The notes: generated by a model not told the origin, from the letters alone. A stretch of 14,769 bases of DNA from Bacteroidota bacterium (GCA_026391935.1 JAPLDC010000510.1:1-14769), one strand, 5' to 3'. Positions 1 through 7,779 are shown, numbered from the stretch's first letter. Numbers and translations: made by a program.

Positions 1-686
1 ACACCTTTCCTTAAAATCGTTGATCCTAACGTTGCTCTATCAATAGCACAATTCGCTCCTATTTCTACATTATCCTCAATAATAACATTTCCAATCTGAG
101 GAATTTTCTGGTTATCATTTTGCGGATTAAACCGAAACCCATCACTACCGATAACTGTTCCTGAGTGAATGATACAATCTTTCCCAATAACCGTTTCTGA
201 ATAGATCTTTACACCGGCAAACAAAGTTGTATTATCACCGATAACAACATTTTCACCAATAAATACCTGAGGATATATTTTCACGTTATTTCCAATCTTA
301 GCATTATCGCTGACAACAGCAAATTCACCTGCATATATATTCGTTCCTATTTTAGCCGTTTCAGAAATATAAGCCTGTTTAGAAATTCCTGTTTTATTAA
401 GTTTCACTTGGTTATACATCTCCAGCAATTTTGAAAATGCAGTCTCAGCACTATCCACTCTGATCAATGTTGTACTAATTGGAGCAGTTAATACAAGATC
501 TTTATTTACAATCACCAAAGAAGCTTTTGTTGTATATAAATACTGCGTGTATTTTGGATTTGCCAAAAAAGAAATAGAGCCTGGTTCACCTTCTTCAATT
601 TTTGAAAGCTTACTGATTTTAACTGTTGTATCGCCTTCAATTTGTCCTTGCAAAAGTCCAGCTATTTGTTGAGCAGAAAATTCCAT
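1..686 (-). CDS. lpxD: UDP-3-O-acylglucosamine N-acyltransferase LpxD, C-terminus cut by window edge
   Basis: LpxD transfers a 3-hydroxyacyl chain from acyl-ACP to the 2-amino group of UDP-3-O-acylglucosamine, the third step of lipid A synthesis in the cytoplasm. I translated it by hand from the ATG at 684-686; 228 complete codons lie in the window. Residues 1 to about 95 form the N-terminal uridine-binding domain (MEFSAQQIAGLLQG start, SISFLANPKY). From about residue 100 there are left-handed beta-helix hexapeptide repeats (AKIGTNIYAG, AKIGNNVKIYP, VFIGENVVIGDN). The stretch IIHSGTVIGSDGFRFNP and the later GANCAIDRATLG are family hallmarks. The catalytic histidine lies further on, outside the window. 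It follows rluD by 61 nt on the same strand. In Bacteroidota lpxD is commonly followed by lpxC-fabZ and lpxA, which would be off the left edge. Identification is firm. Confidence 0.96.
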   Translation of the reverse strand, partial: MEFSAQQIAGLLQGQIEGDTTVKISKLSKIEEGEPGSISFLANPKYTQYLYTTKASLVIVNKDLVLTAPISTTLIRVDSAETAFSKLLEMYNQVKLNKTGISKQAYISETAKIGTNIYAGEFAVVSDNAKIGNNVKIYPQVFIGENVVIGDNTTLFAGVKIYSETVIGKDCIIHSGTVIGSDGFRFNPQNDNQKIPQIGNVIIEDNVEIGANCAIDRATLGSTILRKG

Positions 687-707
687 GTTTATTAAATTTT
701 TATATTA

Positions 708-715
708 TAAAGATA
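708..715 (-). promoter_or_regulatory. possible -7 box upstream of lpxD
   Basis: Read on the minus strand this is TATCTTTA, a 7 of 8 match to the Bacteroidota -7 consensus TAnnTTTG, 21 nt before the lpxD start. No convincing -33 TTG is visible upstream and the region is very A/T-rich, so a chance match is possible. Confidence 0.25.
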
Positions 716-747
716 AAAAATTATAATCATTTTTAAATGTATACACT

Positions 748-1842
748 TTAAGATTCATCTAAAGCCATTGCAACAGAATAGCCTCTCCACTTATTAATAA
801 CAGAAAGCATATCAACAGGTATTTCCGAATCAAAATGAATATACTTTCCGGTAATCGGGTGATTAAAGCCTAATGATTTAGCATGCAATGCATGCCGTGG
901 CAAAAGCGTAAAACAATTTTCCACAAACTGCTTATACTTTGCAAATGTTGTTCCTTTTAGAATACGGTCTCCGCCATAGGTTTCATCATTAAATAAAGAA
1001 TGGCCGATGTGCTGCATGTGCGCACGAATTTGATGCGTTCGCCCTGTTTCCAATTTACATTGAATCAAAGTAACATATCCGAACCTTTCCAAAACTTTAT
1101 AATGTGTAACAGCATGTTTTCCTTCCTCACTATCGATTGGAAAAACATCCATTTTTTTTCTATCTTTTAAATGACGGCCAATATTTCCAGTTACTGTTCC
1201 TTCATCTTCTTGAAAATCTCCCCAAACAAGAGCGTAATAGATTCGGTCTAGATTCCTATCGAAAAAATCTTTGGCTAATTTCACCATTGCTTTTTCGCTT
1301 TTCGCTACAACCATTATTCCACTAGTGTTTTTATCCAAACGGTGAACCAACCCCGGACGAAGCAAGGCTTGTTCTTTCGACTTTTTGGTAGCTTCTGTTG
1401 TTGCAGCATATTTGCTGACAGGTAATTGCTGAAAATGAAACGCCAAAGCATTCACCAATGTTCCTTTATAATTTCCATAACCCGGATGTACAACCATTCC
1501 CGGATCTTTGTTGACGATAATAAGATCATCATCTTCAAACACAATATTGACCGGAATATTTTGAGGAATAAGTTCTGTTTCACGCGGAGGGTGGGCGAAA
1601 ACAACCGTAATTACATCTAAAGGCTTTACTTTATAATTTGATTTTACCGGCTTATCATTAACCAGGATATTTCCATTTTCGGCAGATTGCTGAATTTTAG
1701 AACGCGTAGCATTTTGTGTTTTGCTGATTAGAAATTTATCTATGCGAAGAAGGGACTGGCCCTTATCAACAACTACCCTAAGATGCTCAAACAGTTCCTG
1801 ATCATCATTATCTTCTACTACATCTATACCTTCATCAATCAT
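748..1842 (-). CDS. rluD: RluA/RluD-family 23S rRNA pseudouridine synthase
   Basis: Pseudouridine synthase of the RluA family, expected to isomerise specific uridines of 23S rRNA in the cytoplasm. Residues about 31-80 are an S4 RNA-binding domain (SLLRIDKFL, GNILVNDKPVKSNYKVKP). The catalytic domain follows, with GLVHRLDKNTSGIMVVAKS at about 165-183. The catalytic aspartate is D170 of HRLD. The later motif LETGRTHQIRAHMQHIGH is also typical. Its 364 aa is normal for this family in Bacteroidota. The ATG at 1840-1842 is 18 nt after the stop of the T9SS-protein gene, so cotranscription is likely. The RluD subtype rather than RluA or RluC is inferred from the S4 domain and the position beside ddl and PASTA genes; the exact target uridines are not proven by sequence. 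Confidence 0.93.
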   Translation of the reverse strand: MIDEGIDVVEDNDDQELFEHLRVVVDKGQSLLRIDKFLISKTQNATRSKIQQSAENGNILVNDKPVKSNYKVKPLDVITVVFAHPPRETELIPQNIPVNIVFEDDDLIIVNKDPGMVVHPGYGNYKGTLVNALAFHFQQLPVSKYAATTEATKKSKEQALLRPGLVHRLDKNTSGIMVVAKSEKAMVKLAKDFFDRNLDRIYYALVWGDFQEDEGTVTGNIGRHLKDRKKMDVFPIDSEEGKHAVTHYKVLERFGYVTLIQCKLETGRTHQIRAHMQHIGHSLFNDETYGGDRILKGTTFAKYKQFVENCFTLLPRHALHAKSLGFNHPITGKYIHFDSEIPVDMLSVINKWRGYSVAMALDES

Positions 1843-1860
1843 CAGGATATTTTAAAATGT

Positions 1861-3732
1861 TTATTTAACTTTAATGAACTTAAGTGTTGTTGCATTTTTT
1901 CCGTCATTCAATCGGACAAAATAAACACCATTTTCAAGATTTGAAATATCAATTAGGTCGGAATAAACCGCATTATCAATAATTACTTTTCCTAAGAGAT
2001 CAAAAATTGAAAATGTGATCTTTTCATTTGTCTTTCCGGCATTAATAAACAACCTGTCATTAGCAGGATTCGGATAGATTGAAAAATCATTTGCTTTATT
2101 CTGAGTATTAACAATTCCAGTAAATTCTGAGGCGGCACCAAAAACAGGATGCAACATTAACGAACCTGAAAAAGGAGACGTGTTCCATGAACCACTTACA
2201 TTGTAAAATATTTTCGATTGAGTATTTGTATTTTTATCTACACCCACATTTAAAAACTGATTTGTATTTTGTGTAAAACCTACATAAAATGTACCCGGGT
2301 TCAAATATAAAGGGGCATCCAATTTATAACGAATAAACTGGTTATACGTGACCATGCCATAAGCTGGACTCTGAGCAGAACTGCCTATATAAATAGCTCC
2401 TCCTGGAACACCACTTGCATCCATCCAAACATTCAAATTAAAAGTATAAATGGATGTGTTAGTGATAAAAGGATTAAAATAAATATCAATGTATTGTAAC
2501 GAATCTGCTACATTCAATGTAAATTTTTCTGCAAGTTCGGCATGTAAAGTGCTTAAACCAAAAGAGTTTTCTGCAGTTCCATCGTCATAGGCAAAATAGT
2601 TCGTAAGGTCTTGCACATGACGTACAGTGTCATTCCCTCTATCATTGTCAGGAGTTGAGTTCACGATACTTTCAATTGAGTAACGCGCAGCAGCTGTTAA
2701 TGCAGGGATTGAATAATTAACTACAGGATTTGTAAAAGGTGCATAGTTCATGTATCCTGTAGTTGAAAACGGATCAATATTAAAACTTCCACCGGAATAA
2801 GTAGTGTTTACCTGAGTTCCTGCATCATCATACATTTTATAAATATAACTTCCATTTTTTGTTGCTGTATGATTATTCCTGATCGTTGTATTATAATTCA
2901 ACTTCATATCTGCGGTACTATATTGTCTCCATGGCATTGCAGAATAATCATTCAGGAGAGAAGCCGTATTATACACAAATGATACATCCTCAAAACTGGT
3001 ATCATTTTGATTTCTGGTTTTATTTAAATACACATAATCAATGTTCCAATGATCTGTGTTTCCGCTAATGGTAGCCTTGTTATAAAAACGAAATTGAAAC
3101 CCATCTTTCAGAAAGGCCGTATCCGTGATAGGGATCATGACCAATGTCCATGAACTATCAGTTGCAGCAAGAGTACTTCCCTTTAATGCCCATACATTTT
3201 GCCAACCACCCGTGGAATGCTTAAATTGAACCACGAGTGAATCGGTGTATTCAGGAGCATTCCCAATACCTTGAGGTTGACAGTAGAAACTAAAATAGAT
3301 GGAATCACTGGAAGGTAAATTTAAATGAATAGGTTTTGAAGTAAGGTAATCTGCAAGTACAGAAGTTGATGCACCTGCAGTAAAATCATAAGGATAACCG
3401 TTATAATCCAATCCATCAAATGTTGCTACACCTAGAGTAATAGGAGCCTTAGCAAAATCGCGATTAATATACACTTTGTTATCTAACCATAAAGATGTGT
3501 CGGGATAAGGACCTTCGTATGAAAAATCATCTAAGATACCCTTTGCACCAAGACTCAAAGTATCTGTAGTTGAAGGTGATTTTAGCGTAGATTTTAGCTG
3601 ATCATATTTACTTATGATTACCTGATTGGTCGTTAATTCATTTTCAAACAACCCTTGACTAAAACAAAGATTGTTTAATAACAGCAGGCAGATTACTGCA
3701 TTAATTTTATTGGTCAAAATTCGAGTCATCAT
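1861..3732 (-). CDS. secreted protein with type IX secretion (Por) C-terminal sorting domain
   Basis: Predicted exported protein of 623 aa. Residues 1 to about 26 are a Sec signal peptide with a hydrophobic core (AVICLLLLNNLCFSQ), cleavage likely after CFS. The last roughly 70 residues are a T9SS type A sorting domain: FSIYPNPANDRLFI, a middle FDLLGKVI segment, then ISNLENGVYFVRL and a closing TLKFIKVK. Such tails direct proteins across the outer membrane, after which they are usually removed. The region of about residues 65-240 (DDFSYEGPYPDTSLW, later HWNIDYVYL) resembles the beta-sandwich, MAM/lectin-like modules of other T9SS cargo. I see no catalytic motif, so its function is unknown. Its ATG (3730-3732) lies inside the PASTA gene, a 26-nt overlap, and its stop is 18 nt from rluD. 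Confidence 0.88.
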   Translation of the reverse strand: MMTRILTNKINAVICLLLLNNLCFSQGLFENELTTNQVIISKYDQLKSTLKSPSTTDTLSLGAKGILDDFSYEGPYPDTSLWLDNKVYINRDFAKAPITLGVATFDGLDYNGYPYDFTAGASTSVLADYLTSKPIHLNLPSSDSIYFSFYCQPQGIGNAPEYTDSLVVQFKHSTGGWQNVWALKGSTLAATDSSWTLVMIPITDTAFLKDGFQFRFYNKATISGNTDHWNIDYVYLNKTRNQNDTSFEDVSFVYNTASLLNDYSAMPWRQYSTADMKLNYNTTIRNNHTATKNGSYIYKMYDDAGTQVNTTYSGGSFNIDPFSTTGYMNYAPFTNPVVNYSIPALTAAARYSIESIVNSTPDNDRGNDTVRHVQDLTNYFAYDDGTAENSFGLSTLHAELAEKFTLNVADSLQYIDIYFNPFITNTSIYTFNLNVWMDASGVPGGAIYIGSSAQSPAYGMVTYNQFIRYKLDAPLYLNPGTFYVGFTQNTNQFLNVGVDKNTNTQSKIFYNVSGSWNTSPFSGSLMLHPVFGAASEFTGIVNTQNKANDFSIYPNPANDRLFINAGKTNEKITFSIFDLLGKVIIDNAVYSDLIDISNLENGVYFVRLNDGKNATTLKFIKVK

Positions 3733-4537
3733 TTTTTACACTTGAAGTATCAGGAATTGCAGAAAGTTTGTTTTTATCACTTGTAAAATACAAATCAACT
3801 GTTCCTCCCATTTTAATCATTACATCTTTACTACAAGATGGTATTTGCCGGTATACTTTTCCGTTTATAGAATCTTTTGCTATGTCAAAACTGACAGCAC
3901 CAATACTCAAAGAAGCTTCAGCTAATTTCCCTAATGCTTCAATGCGTGTCATTCCGTAAAGGCAAGGAACACCTACTTCTTCATCGCTCAAGCCTTTTCC
4001 AACGATAAGATCGATCACCGTTCCTTTTTCAATTTTTTCACCAGGTGCTACATTCTTCCCCTTGATCATTTGCTCAAACACACAATTAGCGCATTGATCA
4101 GGAACAAATTTTGTTTTACCTATCTTTAATCCGAAAGTCGTTATCATAGCTGCTGCTTGTCGTAAAGAGCGATCTATCAACTTTGGCATTTGAATACTTG
4201 GAGGTAAAACTGAGGTAACATAAAGGTAAATGGTTCTTCCCTCTTTTACTTCAGCCTTTGCTTCAGGCTCTTGCTTGATTACAACGCCTTTTTTAGCTTT
4301 TGTATCATATAGAGAATCAATTACCAAGTAACGTATATTTTTGTCAGCAACAAACTTATCTAGTTCATTTATTCCAACACCGGAAAAATCAGGTACAGAA
4401 ACTGTTTCGCCATGATTTGTGGTATTTCCTAACCAGGAAATGATGAACCAGCATATCAAAGAAACTGACACAATGTAAATGGTCAAATGTTTTAGAAATG
4501 TTTTGCTCTTTATAAATTGTAATAGCCCTTTAAACAT
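3707..4537 (-). CDS. membrane-anchored PASTA-domain protein
   Basis: A 276-aa protein with one N-terminal membrane anchor (about residues 15-37, LKHLTIYIVSVSLICWFIIS) and three periplasmic PASTA domains at about 46-108 (VSVPDFSGVGINELDKF), 114-181 (IQMPKLIDRSLRQAAAM) and 187-253 (VGVPCLYGMTRIEALGK). PASTA domains in other bacteria bind muropeptides or beta-lactams, for example in penicillin-binding proteins and Ser/Thr kinases. Here no kinase or transpeptidase domain is attached. A longer reading frame begins at a TTG at 4547-4549, but I chose the ATG at 4535-4537 because the protein then starts MFKGLLQFIKSKTF, like its relatives. Gene order with ddl and rluD suggests a cell-wall role; this is inference. 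The 3' end overlaps the next gene by 26 nt. Confidence 0.88.
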   Translation of the reverse strand: MFKGLLQFIKSKTFLKHLTIYIVSVSLICWFIISWLGNTTNHGETVSVPDFSGVGINELDKFVADKNIRYLVIDSLYDTKAKKGVVIKQEPEAKAEVKEGRTIYLYVTSVLPPSIQMPKLIDRSLRQAAAMITTFGLKIGKTKFVPDQCANCVFEQMIKGKNVAPGEKIEKGTVIDLIVGKGLSDEEVGVPCLYGMTRIEALGKLAEASLSIGAVSFDIAKDSINGKVYRQIPSCSKDVMIKMGGTVDLYFTSDKNKLSAIPDTSSVKNDDSNFDQ

Positions 4538-4563
4538 AAATGGTTGCAATCGAAATTAGACTA

Positions 4564-4571
4564 CGAATGTA
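4564..4571 (-). promoter_or_regulatory. possible -7 box upstream of the PASTA gene
   Basis: On the minus strand this reads TACATTCG, one mismatch from TAnnTTTG, about 26 nt before the chosen ATG. If used, it would give the PASTA, T9SS and rluD genes their own promoter downstream of the repeat region. No clear -33 element was found. Confidence 0.3.
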
Positions 4572-4628
4572 CGAATTTTAAGGAAACGAAAAAAAGGGTT
4601 GTAAATTGTATTTAGCGTCCATAAAAAA

Positions 4629-4649
4629 TCGATTTTCATCAAAAATCGA
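4629..4649 (-). terminator. weak hairpin with T run after the ligase gene
   Basis: TCGATTTT (4629-4636) and AAAATCGA (4642-4649) form an 8-bp perfect stem with a 5-nt loop. On the minus strand it is followed by TTTTTTAT, the arrangement of a rho-independent terminator for transcripts from the ligase gene. The stem is A/T-rich and about 360 nt from the ligase stop, so this is tentative. Confidence 0.3.
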
Positions 4650-4658
4650 ACACGCTGC

Positions 4659-4840
4659 GTCACACAGAGCGGAGTCGAAGTGTTGCCTGTCAAATTCAGA
4701 TAATTACTCTGATAAATCATCAGAATATTTTAATATATAAACAAACATATTTTTCATAAAAAAATTATCAATGTATTAATAAAAAAAAGGAGTTTTTGAT
4801 TGACAAACGTTTGTCGCCCTTCGACTCCGCTCAGTGTGAC
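4659..4840. repeat. 182-bp segment bounded by 22-bp inverted repeats (MITE-like or two dispersed repeats)
   Basis: The left arm at 4659-4680 (core GAGCGGAGTCGAAG) and the right arm at 4819-4840 (core CTTCGACTCCGCTC) are inverted copies matching at 21 of 22 positions; the difference is one base in the GTCACAC-A/T-GAG part. The interior is strongly A/T-rich and codes for nothing recognisable. I recall the GTCACACTGAGCGGAGTCGAAG type of sequence as a common dispersed intergenic repeat in Bacteroidota, but I cannot check copy number here. No target-site duplication is evident just outside the arms. Confidence 0.7.
4802..4815. promoter_or_regulatory. 14-bp perfect palindrome, possible operator
   Basis: GACAAACGTTTGTC is perfectly self-complementary. 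It lies 3 bp from the right arm of the inverted repeat and is not part of a gene. Its length and symmetry suit a dimeric repressor site (TetR-like), but no regulator gene is nearby and it is about 265 bp upstream of the PASTA gene. Confidence 0.3.
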
Positions 4841-5010
4841 CAAACCGAACCGTGTGTGGTCATGTTGAACTTGGCCTGTGCTGAGCTTTTGTTGATCCAT
4901 CGAAACATGTGTGTATGCTTTTCCACCCCAGGGTGACCTCACCGCTCCGACATTTTGCACCATCACCTGACAATGATATTTTCAAAAAATCATTCTAAGA
5001 AAAATAAAAA

Positions 5011-7716
5011 CTATTTCAATTCCATTTTTCGTTTTTGAAAACCAAAATCTAAGATCTTGTCAATAAAATCGTATGGTTTATAGCCATTGATAGCCGTTTG
5101 ATGAAAAATGCAGGTTGCAGGGGTCATACCGGGCAAAGAATTCACCTCAATGAAAATCACTTCTACCCTATTCACATCGTAAATTCTAACAAATGCATCA
5201 ATACGAGTATACCCGTTAATGTTCAATAATTTTGCAGCTGCACCTAATGTTTGTTTTACCTTGTCGGAAATTTGCTGACGATCTTTCAAATCTTTTGAAT
5301 AACGCGCCGGAGTAATATTCTGACCTTGACCTGCCAGAAACTTTTCTTCCAATGACAACACTTCGCCTTCACTTAATGCTTCCGATGCTTCAAAAACTTC
5401 GTAGTGCACAATTCCTTCTTTATCAAATTTGGTAAGCATTCCACCGGTCACTTCTAAAAAGTGTTTCGCATCTTTTTTTGAGATTAATTCTTCTACCAGG
5501 ATTACCGACTTTTTAGGAAATTCTTCTTTGTCTTTGATATGCAATAATTGTGCAGCTGCATGTTCCAATTTTTCTTCCTTACGGAAAATGAGTTTCGCAA
5601 AAGCTACAAACTCTTCAGGTGTTTTAATTTTTTTTACTGCTGAGGAACATCCATCATCCACAGGCTTTGCAATAAAAGGATAATGGATCTTGTCCTTAAT
5701 AGTATTTAAGACTTTCGTATAATCCGCATTCCAATCCACTTCCGTTACCAACAAATGTTCGGCAACAAGAAAACCTTTTTGTTTTAAGATCTCATTGGTT
5801 CTGTATTTATCAATTGTAATCTGAGAACTTGCGACACCCGAACCATTGTAAGGCAAACCAACTCTTTCCAAATTGGCTTGTATAGCGCCATCTTCACCTG
5901 GTCGACCATGCAGCGCAATAAAAACACAATCAACCATTTTACCCAACTCTTCGTATGTAATTTTTTTAGGCTTTGCTAAATTGTCGGTGTTCGAATATTT
6001 TGTTGTAATGGCCGAACATTCATTCATGATCTCTTTTACAAGATCATGAATTTTATAATTATCGATCTTATCTTTTATATCATCTGCATTATCTTTCAAT
6101 AAAATATTTACAGGTATTTGATACATGATATGTTCCTCATTGCTTCCGGTAAGGAACACAGGAATAGGTTCATATTTAATGGAGGAAGCTAATTTCTCAT
6201 AAATATTTCTGCCGCTTTCAACTGAAATATGTCGTTCAGAAGAATAACCGCCCAATACCACAGCCACCTTGATCTTATTGGTTGCTGCATTTTTATCTAA
6301 CTTAATAGAAGTATCTAATTTTTTTAGCAGCTCATCAAAAACACCGCTATTCCTAGTGGCAAAAATTCGCTGGGCCAAGGAGGTACGAATGATATACGTA
6401 AGAAATTGCGAAGGATTCAAGCCTATTTCAGCTGCCTGGTGGAAGAAAAAAGAAGAAGGCATCATTCCAGAGGTGGTGTTCGGATCATTCAAAAAGATCT
6501 TTCCATCATTGGAAATGAAACCATCGATACGTGCATACACGTCAAAATCCAATGCATAAAATAAACGTTCACATTCCTTACGAATAGCTTGAATTTGAGT
6601 ATTCGGCAAATCGATTGGAGTTATCTTGCGAGATAAACCGGGTAAATATTTTGAGCGGTAATCAAATAATTCTTTCCCCTTTCTTATCTCGGTCGGTGGC
6701 AAGGCAATGGCTTTCCCATCCTCATCTTGGGCTACAATACAAGAAAATTCTTTCCCCTCAATAAATCCTTCGATAAGCACTTTACTTTCACCATCCAAGG
6801 CAGACAAAACAACACCTTCTTTTTCTGTTTCAAAAGTTTTATCCAGATAAACAATTAAATCTTGAGGATGATAAACAATGCTTTCAACTTTCAACTTTGA
6901 ACTTTGAACTTTTACCGGCATTCCTATTCCTTCGCGGATATCAGCCAGTTCACGAATAAAAATATTTTTTCCTGCAGCATCTAAACTATCCCAATCTGAA
7001 GCATCCAGCCATTTAGTAAAAAAAGCTTTTTCAATAGCCCCCATGAATTTAATATTATCATCCTCATGTAAAATACTTATCCCAATGGAAGAACCTTGAT
7101 TGGCAGGCTTTATAACAAGCGGCAGACCAATTTCTTTTTTTGCTTTTTCAAAAACGTCCTTACAATCTCCGTTAATATAACTATCTCTGTTAATTGTAAA
7201 AAACTTCGGACTATTAAATCCTGCATTTACCATTAGTCGTTTTTGAACGCTTTTATCGATACCGATAGCAGAAGGTAAAATTCCGGAGCCGGAATATGGA
7301 ATCCCTAAATATTCAAATAATCCTTGAATTTTCCCATCTTCACCATATGAACCATGCAGACATAAAAAGGCAAAATCGAAATGCAATTTAAGTTCATTAG
7401 GTTCTAGTTTCTTCCCAATTTTGTTGATCATTTCAAGCTGCTGATCAGCGGATAATTTTCCGATTTGTTCTGCATAAATTTGAAAATCACCTTCCTTGGC
7501 CGGAATAAATTCTGCCGGAGGATAAAAATCGCGGATGCTACCTTTATAGACATATTCCCAGTTAAGCAAAACAAAATTCCCAAAACTATCCACAAAAACA
7601 GGAATTGCCTCGAAAAGAGATTTATTCAGATTATCGTAAACTGTTCGTCCGCCTGCAAATGAAATTTCCCGTTCCTTAGAAAAGCCGCCAAAAATGATTC
7701 CTATTTTTATTTTCAT
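5011..7716 (-). CDS. ddl: double-module D-alanine--D-alanine ligase (two fused Ddl units)
   Basis: Ddl makes D-Ala-D-Ala for peptidoglycan from two D-Ala and ATP, in the cytoplasm. Usual length is about 300-370 aa; this protein has 901 and contains two full ATP-grasp ligases in tandem. Module 1 (1 to about 450): GGFSKEREIS with E15, CLHGSYGEDG 119-128, IDK155, KPANQGSSIG, K356-Y357, R396/D398, then LNDPNTTSGM with D411 and N413. Module 2 (about 481-901): GGYSSERHIS with E494, ALHGRPGEDG 601-610, IDK637, KPVDDGCSSA, K792-F793, R838/D840, and IEVNSLPGM with E857 and N859. In module 1 the Tyr-to-Arg spacing (39) and Arg-to-Asp spacing (15) equal those of E. coli DdlB (Y216, R255, E270). D411 replaces that Glu; F793 replaces that Tyr. 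Both modules have extra sequence between the Ser loop and the omega loop. Both look potentially active; whether both are is unknown. Confidence 0.95.
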   Translation of the reverse strand: MKIKIGIIFGGFSKEREISFAGGRTVYDNLNKSLFEAIPVFVDSFGNFVLLNWEYVYKGSIRDFYPPAEFIPAKEGDFQIYAEQIGKLSADQQLEMINKIGKKLEPNELKLHFDFAFLCLHGSYGEDGKIQGLFEYLGIPYSGSGILPSAIGIDKSVQKRLMVNAGFNSPKFFTINRDSYINGDCKDVFEKAKKEIGLPLVIKPANQGSSIGISILHEDDNIKFMGAIEKAFFTKWLDASDWDSLDAAGKNIFIRELADIREGIGMPVKVQSSKLKVESIVYHPQDLIVYLDKTFETEKEGVVLSALDGESKVLIEGFIEGKEFSCIVAQDEDGKAIALPPTEIRKGKELFDYRSKYLPGLSRKITPIDLPNTQIQAIRKECERLFYALDFDVYARIDGFISNDGKIFLNDPNTTSGMMPSSFFFHQAAEIGLNPSQFLTYIIRTSLAQRIFATRNSGVFDELLKKLDTSIKLDKNAATNKIKVAVVLGGYSSERHISVESGRNIYEKLASSIKYEPIPVFLTGSNEEHIMYQIPVNILLKDNADDIKDKIDNYKIHDLVKEIMNECSAITTKYSNTDNLAKPKKITYEELGKMVDCVFIALHGRPGEDGAIQANLERVGLPYNGSGVASSQITIDKYRTNEILKQKGFLVAEHLLVTEVDWNADYTKVLNTIKDKIHYPFIAKPVDDGCSSAVKKIKTPEEFVAFAKLIFRKEEKLEHAAAQLLHIKDKEEFPKKSVILVEELISKKDAKHFLEVTGGMLTKFDKEGIVHYEVFEASEALSEGEVLSLEEKFLAGQGQNITPARYSKDLKDRQQISDKVKQTLGAAAKLLNINGYTRIDAFVRIYDVNRVEVIFIEVNSLPGMTPATCIFHQTAINGYKPYDFIDKILDFGFQKRKMELK
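6882..6909. repeat. four tandem heptamers inside the ligase gene
   Basis: Two copies of TTTCAAC are followed by two copies of TTTGAAC, without interruption. They encode about residues 270-279 of the ligase (VQSSKLKVES), in a part of module 1 that ordinary Ddl proteins lack. The reading frame is kept. Similar AACTTTGAACTTT tracts look like dispersed simple repeats, so this may be a repeat tract that invaded or expanded in the gene. Confidence 0.8.
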
Positions 7717-7779
7717 ATACCTTACACTTGCCTACCCATAAGGGAAAAGCATATTAAATTAATTATTACTAAAACATTC

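Larger units (their letters stand above)
4538..5010. other. gene-free stretch with repeats
   Basis: This gap of about 470 bp between the ligase and PASTA genes has no convincing gene. It holds a weak hairpin with a T run, a pair of inverted 22-bp repeats, a 14-bp palindrome, an A/T-rich core, and from about 4841 to 4970 a more G/C-rich tract (for example TTGAACTTGGCCTGTGCTGA) that reads like decayed dispersed intergenic repeat. The small minus-strand frame at 4754-4966 runs through the repeats and has no protein-like features. Confidence 0.7.

Noticed and set aside
4538..4549. TTG start four codons upstream in the PASTA gene
   Set aside because: The ATG at 4535-4537 gives a family-like N-terminus just ahead of the membrane anchor; TTG is rarer.
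4659..4840. Insertion sequence with transposase
   Set aside because: The inverted arms enclose only 138 bp with no transposase frame; at most a non-autonomous element.
4754..4966. Minus-strand 70-codon open frame
   Set aside because: It runs through the intergenic repeats, shows no protein-like motif, and its sequence is explained by repeat DNA.
6882..6909. CRISPR-like array
   Set aside because: These are direct 7-mers without spacers; no repeat-spacer structure exists anywhere in the window.
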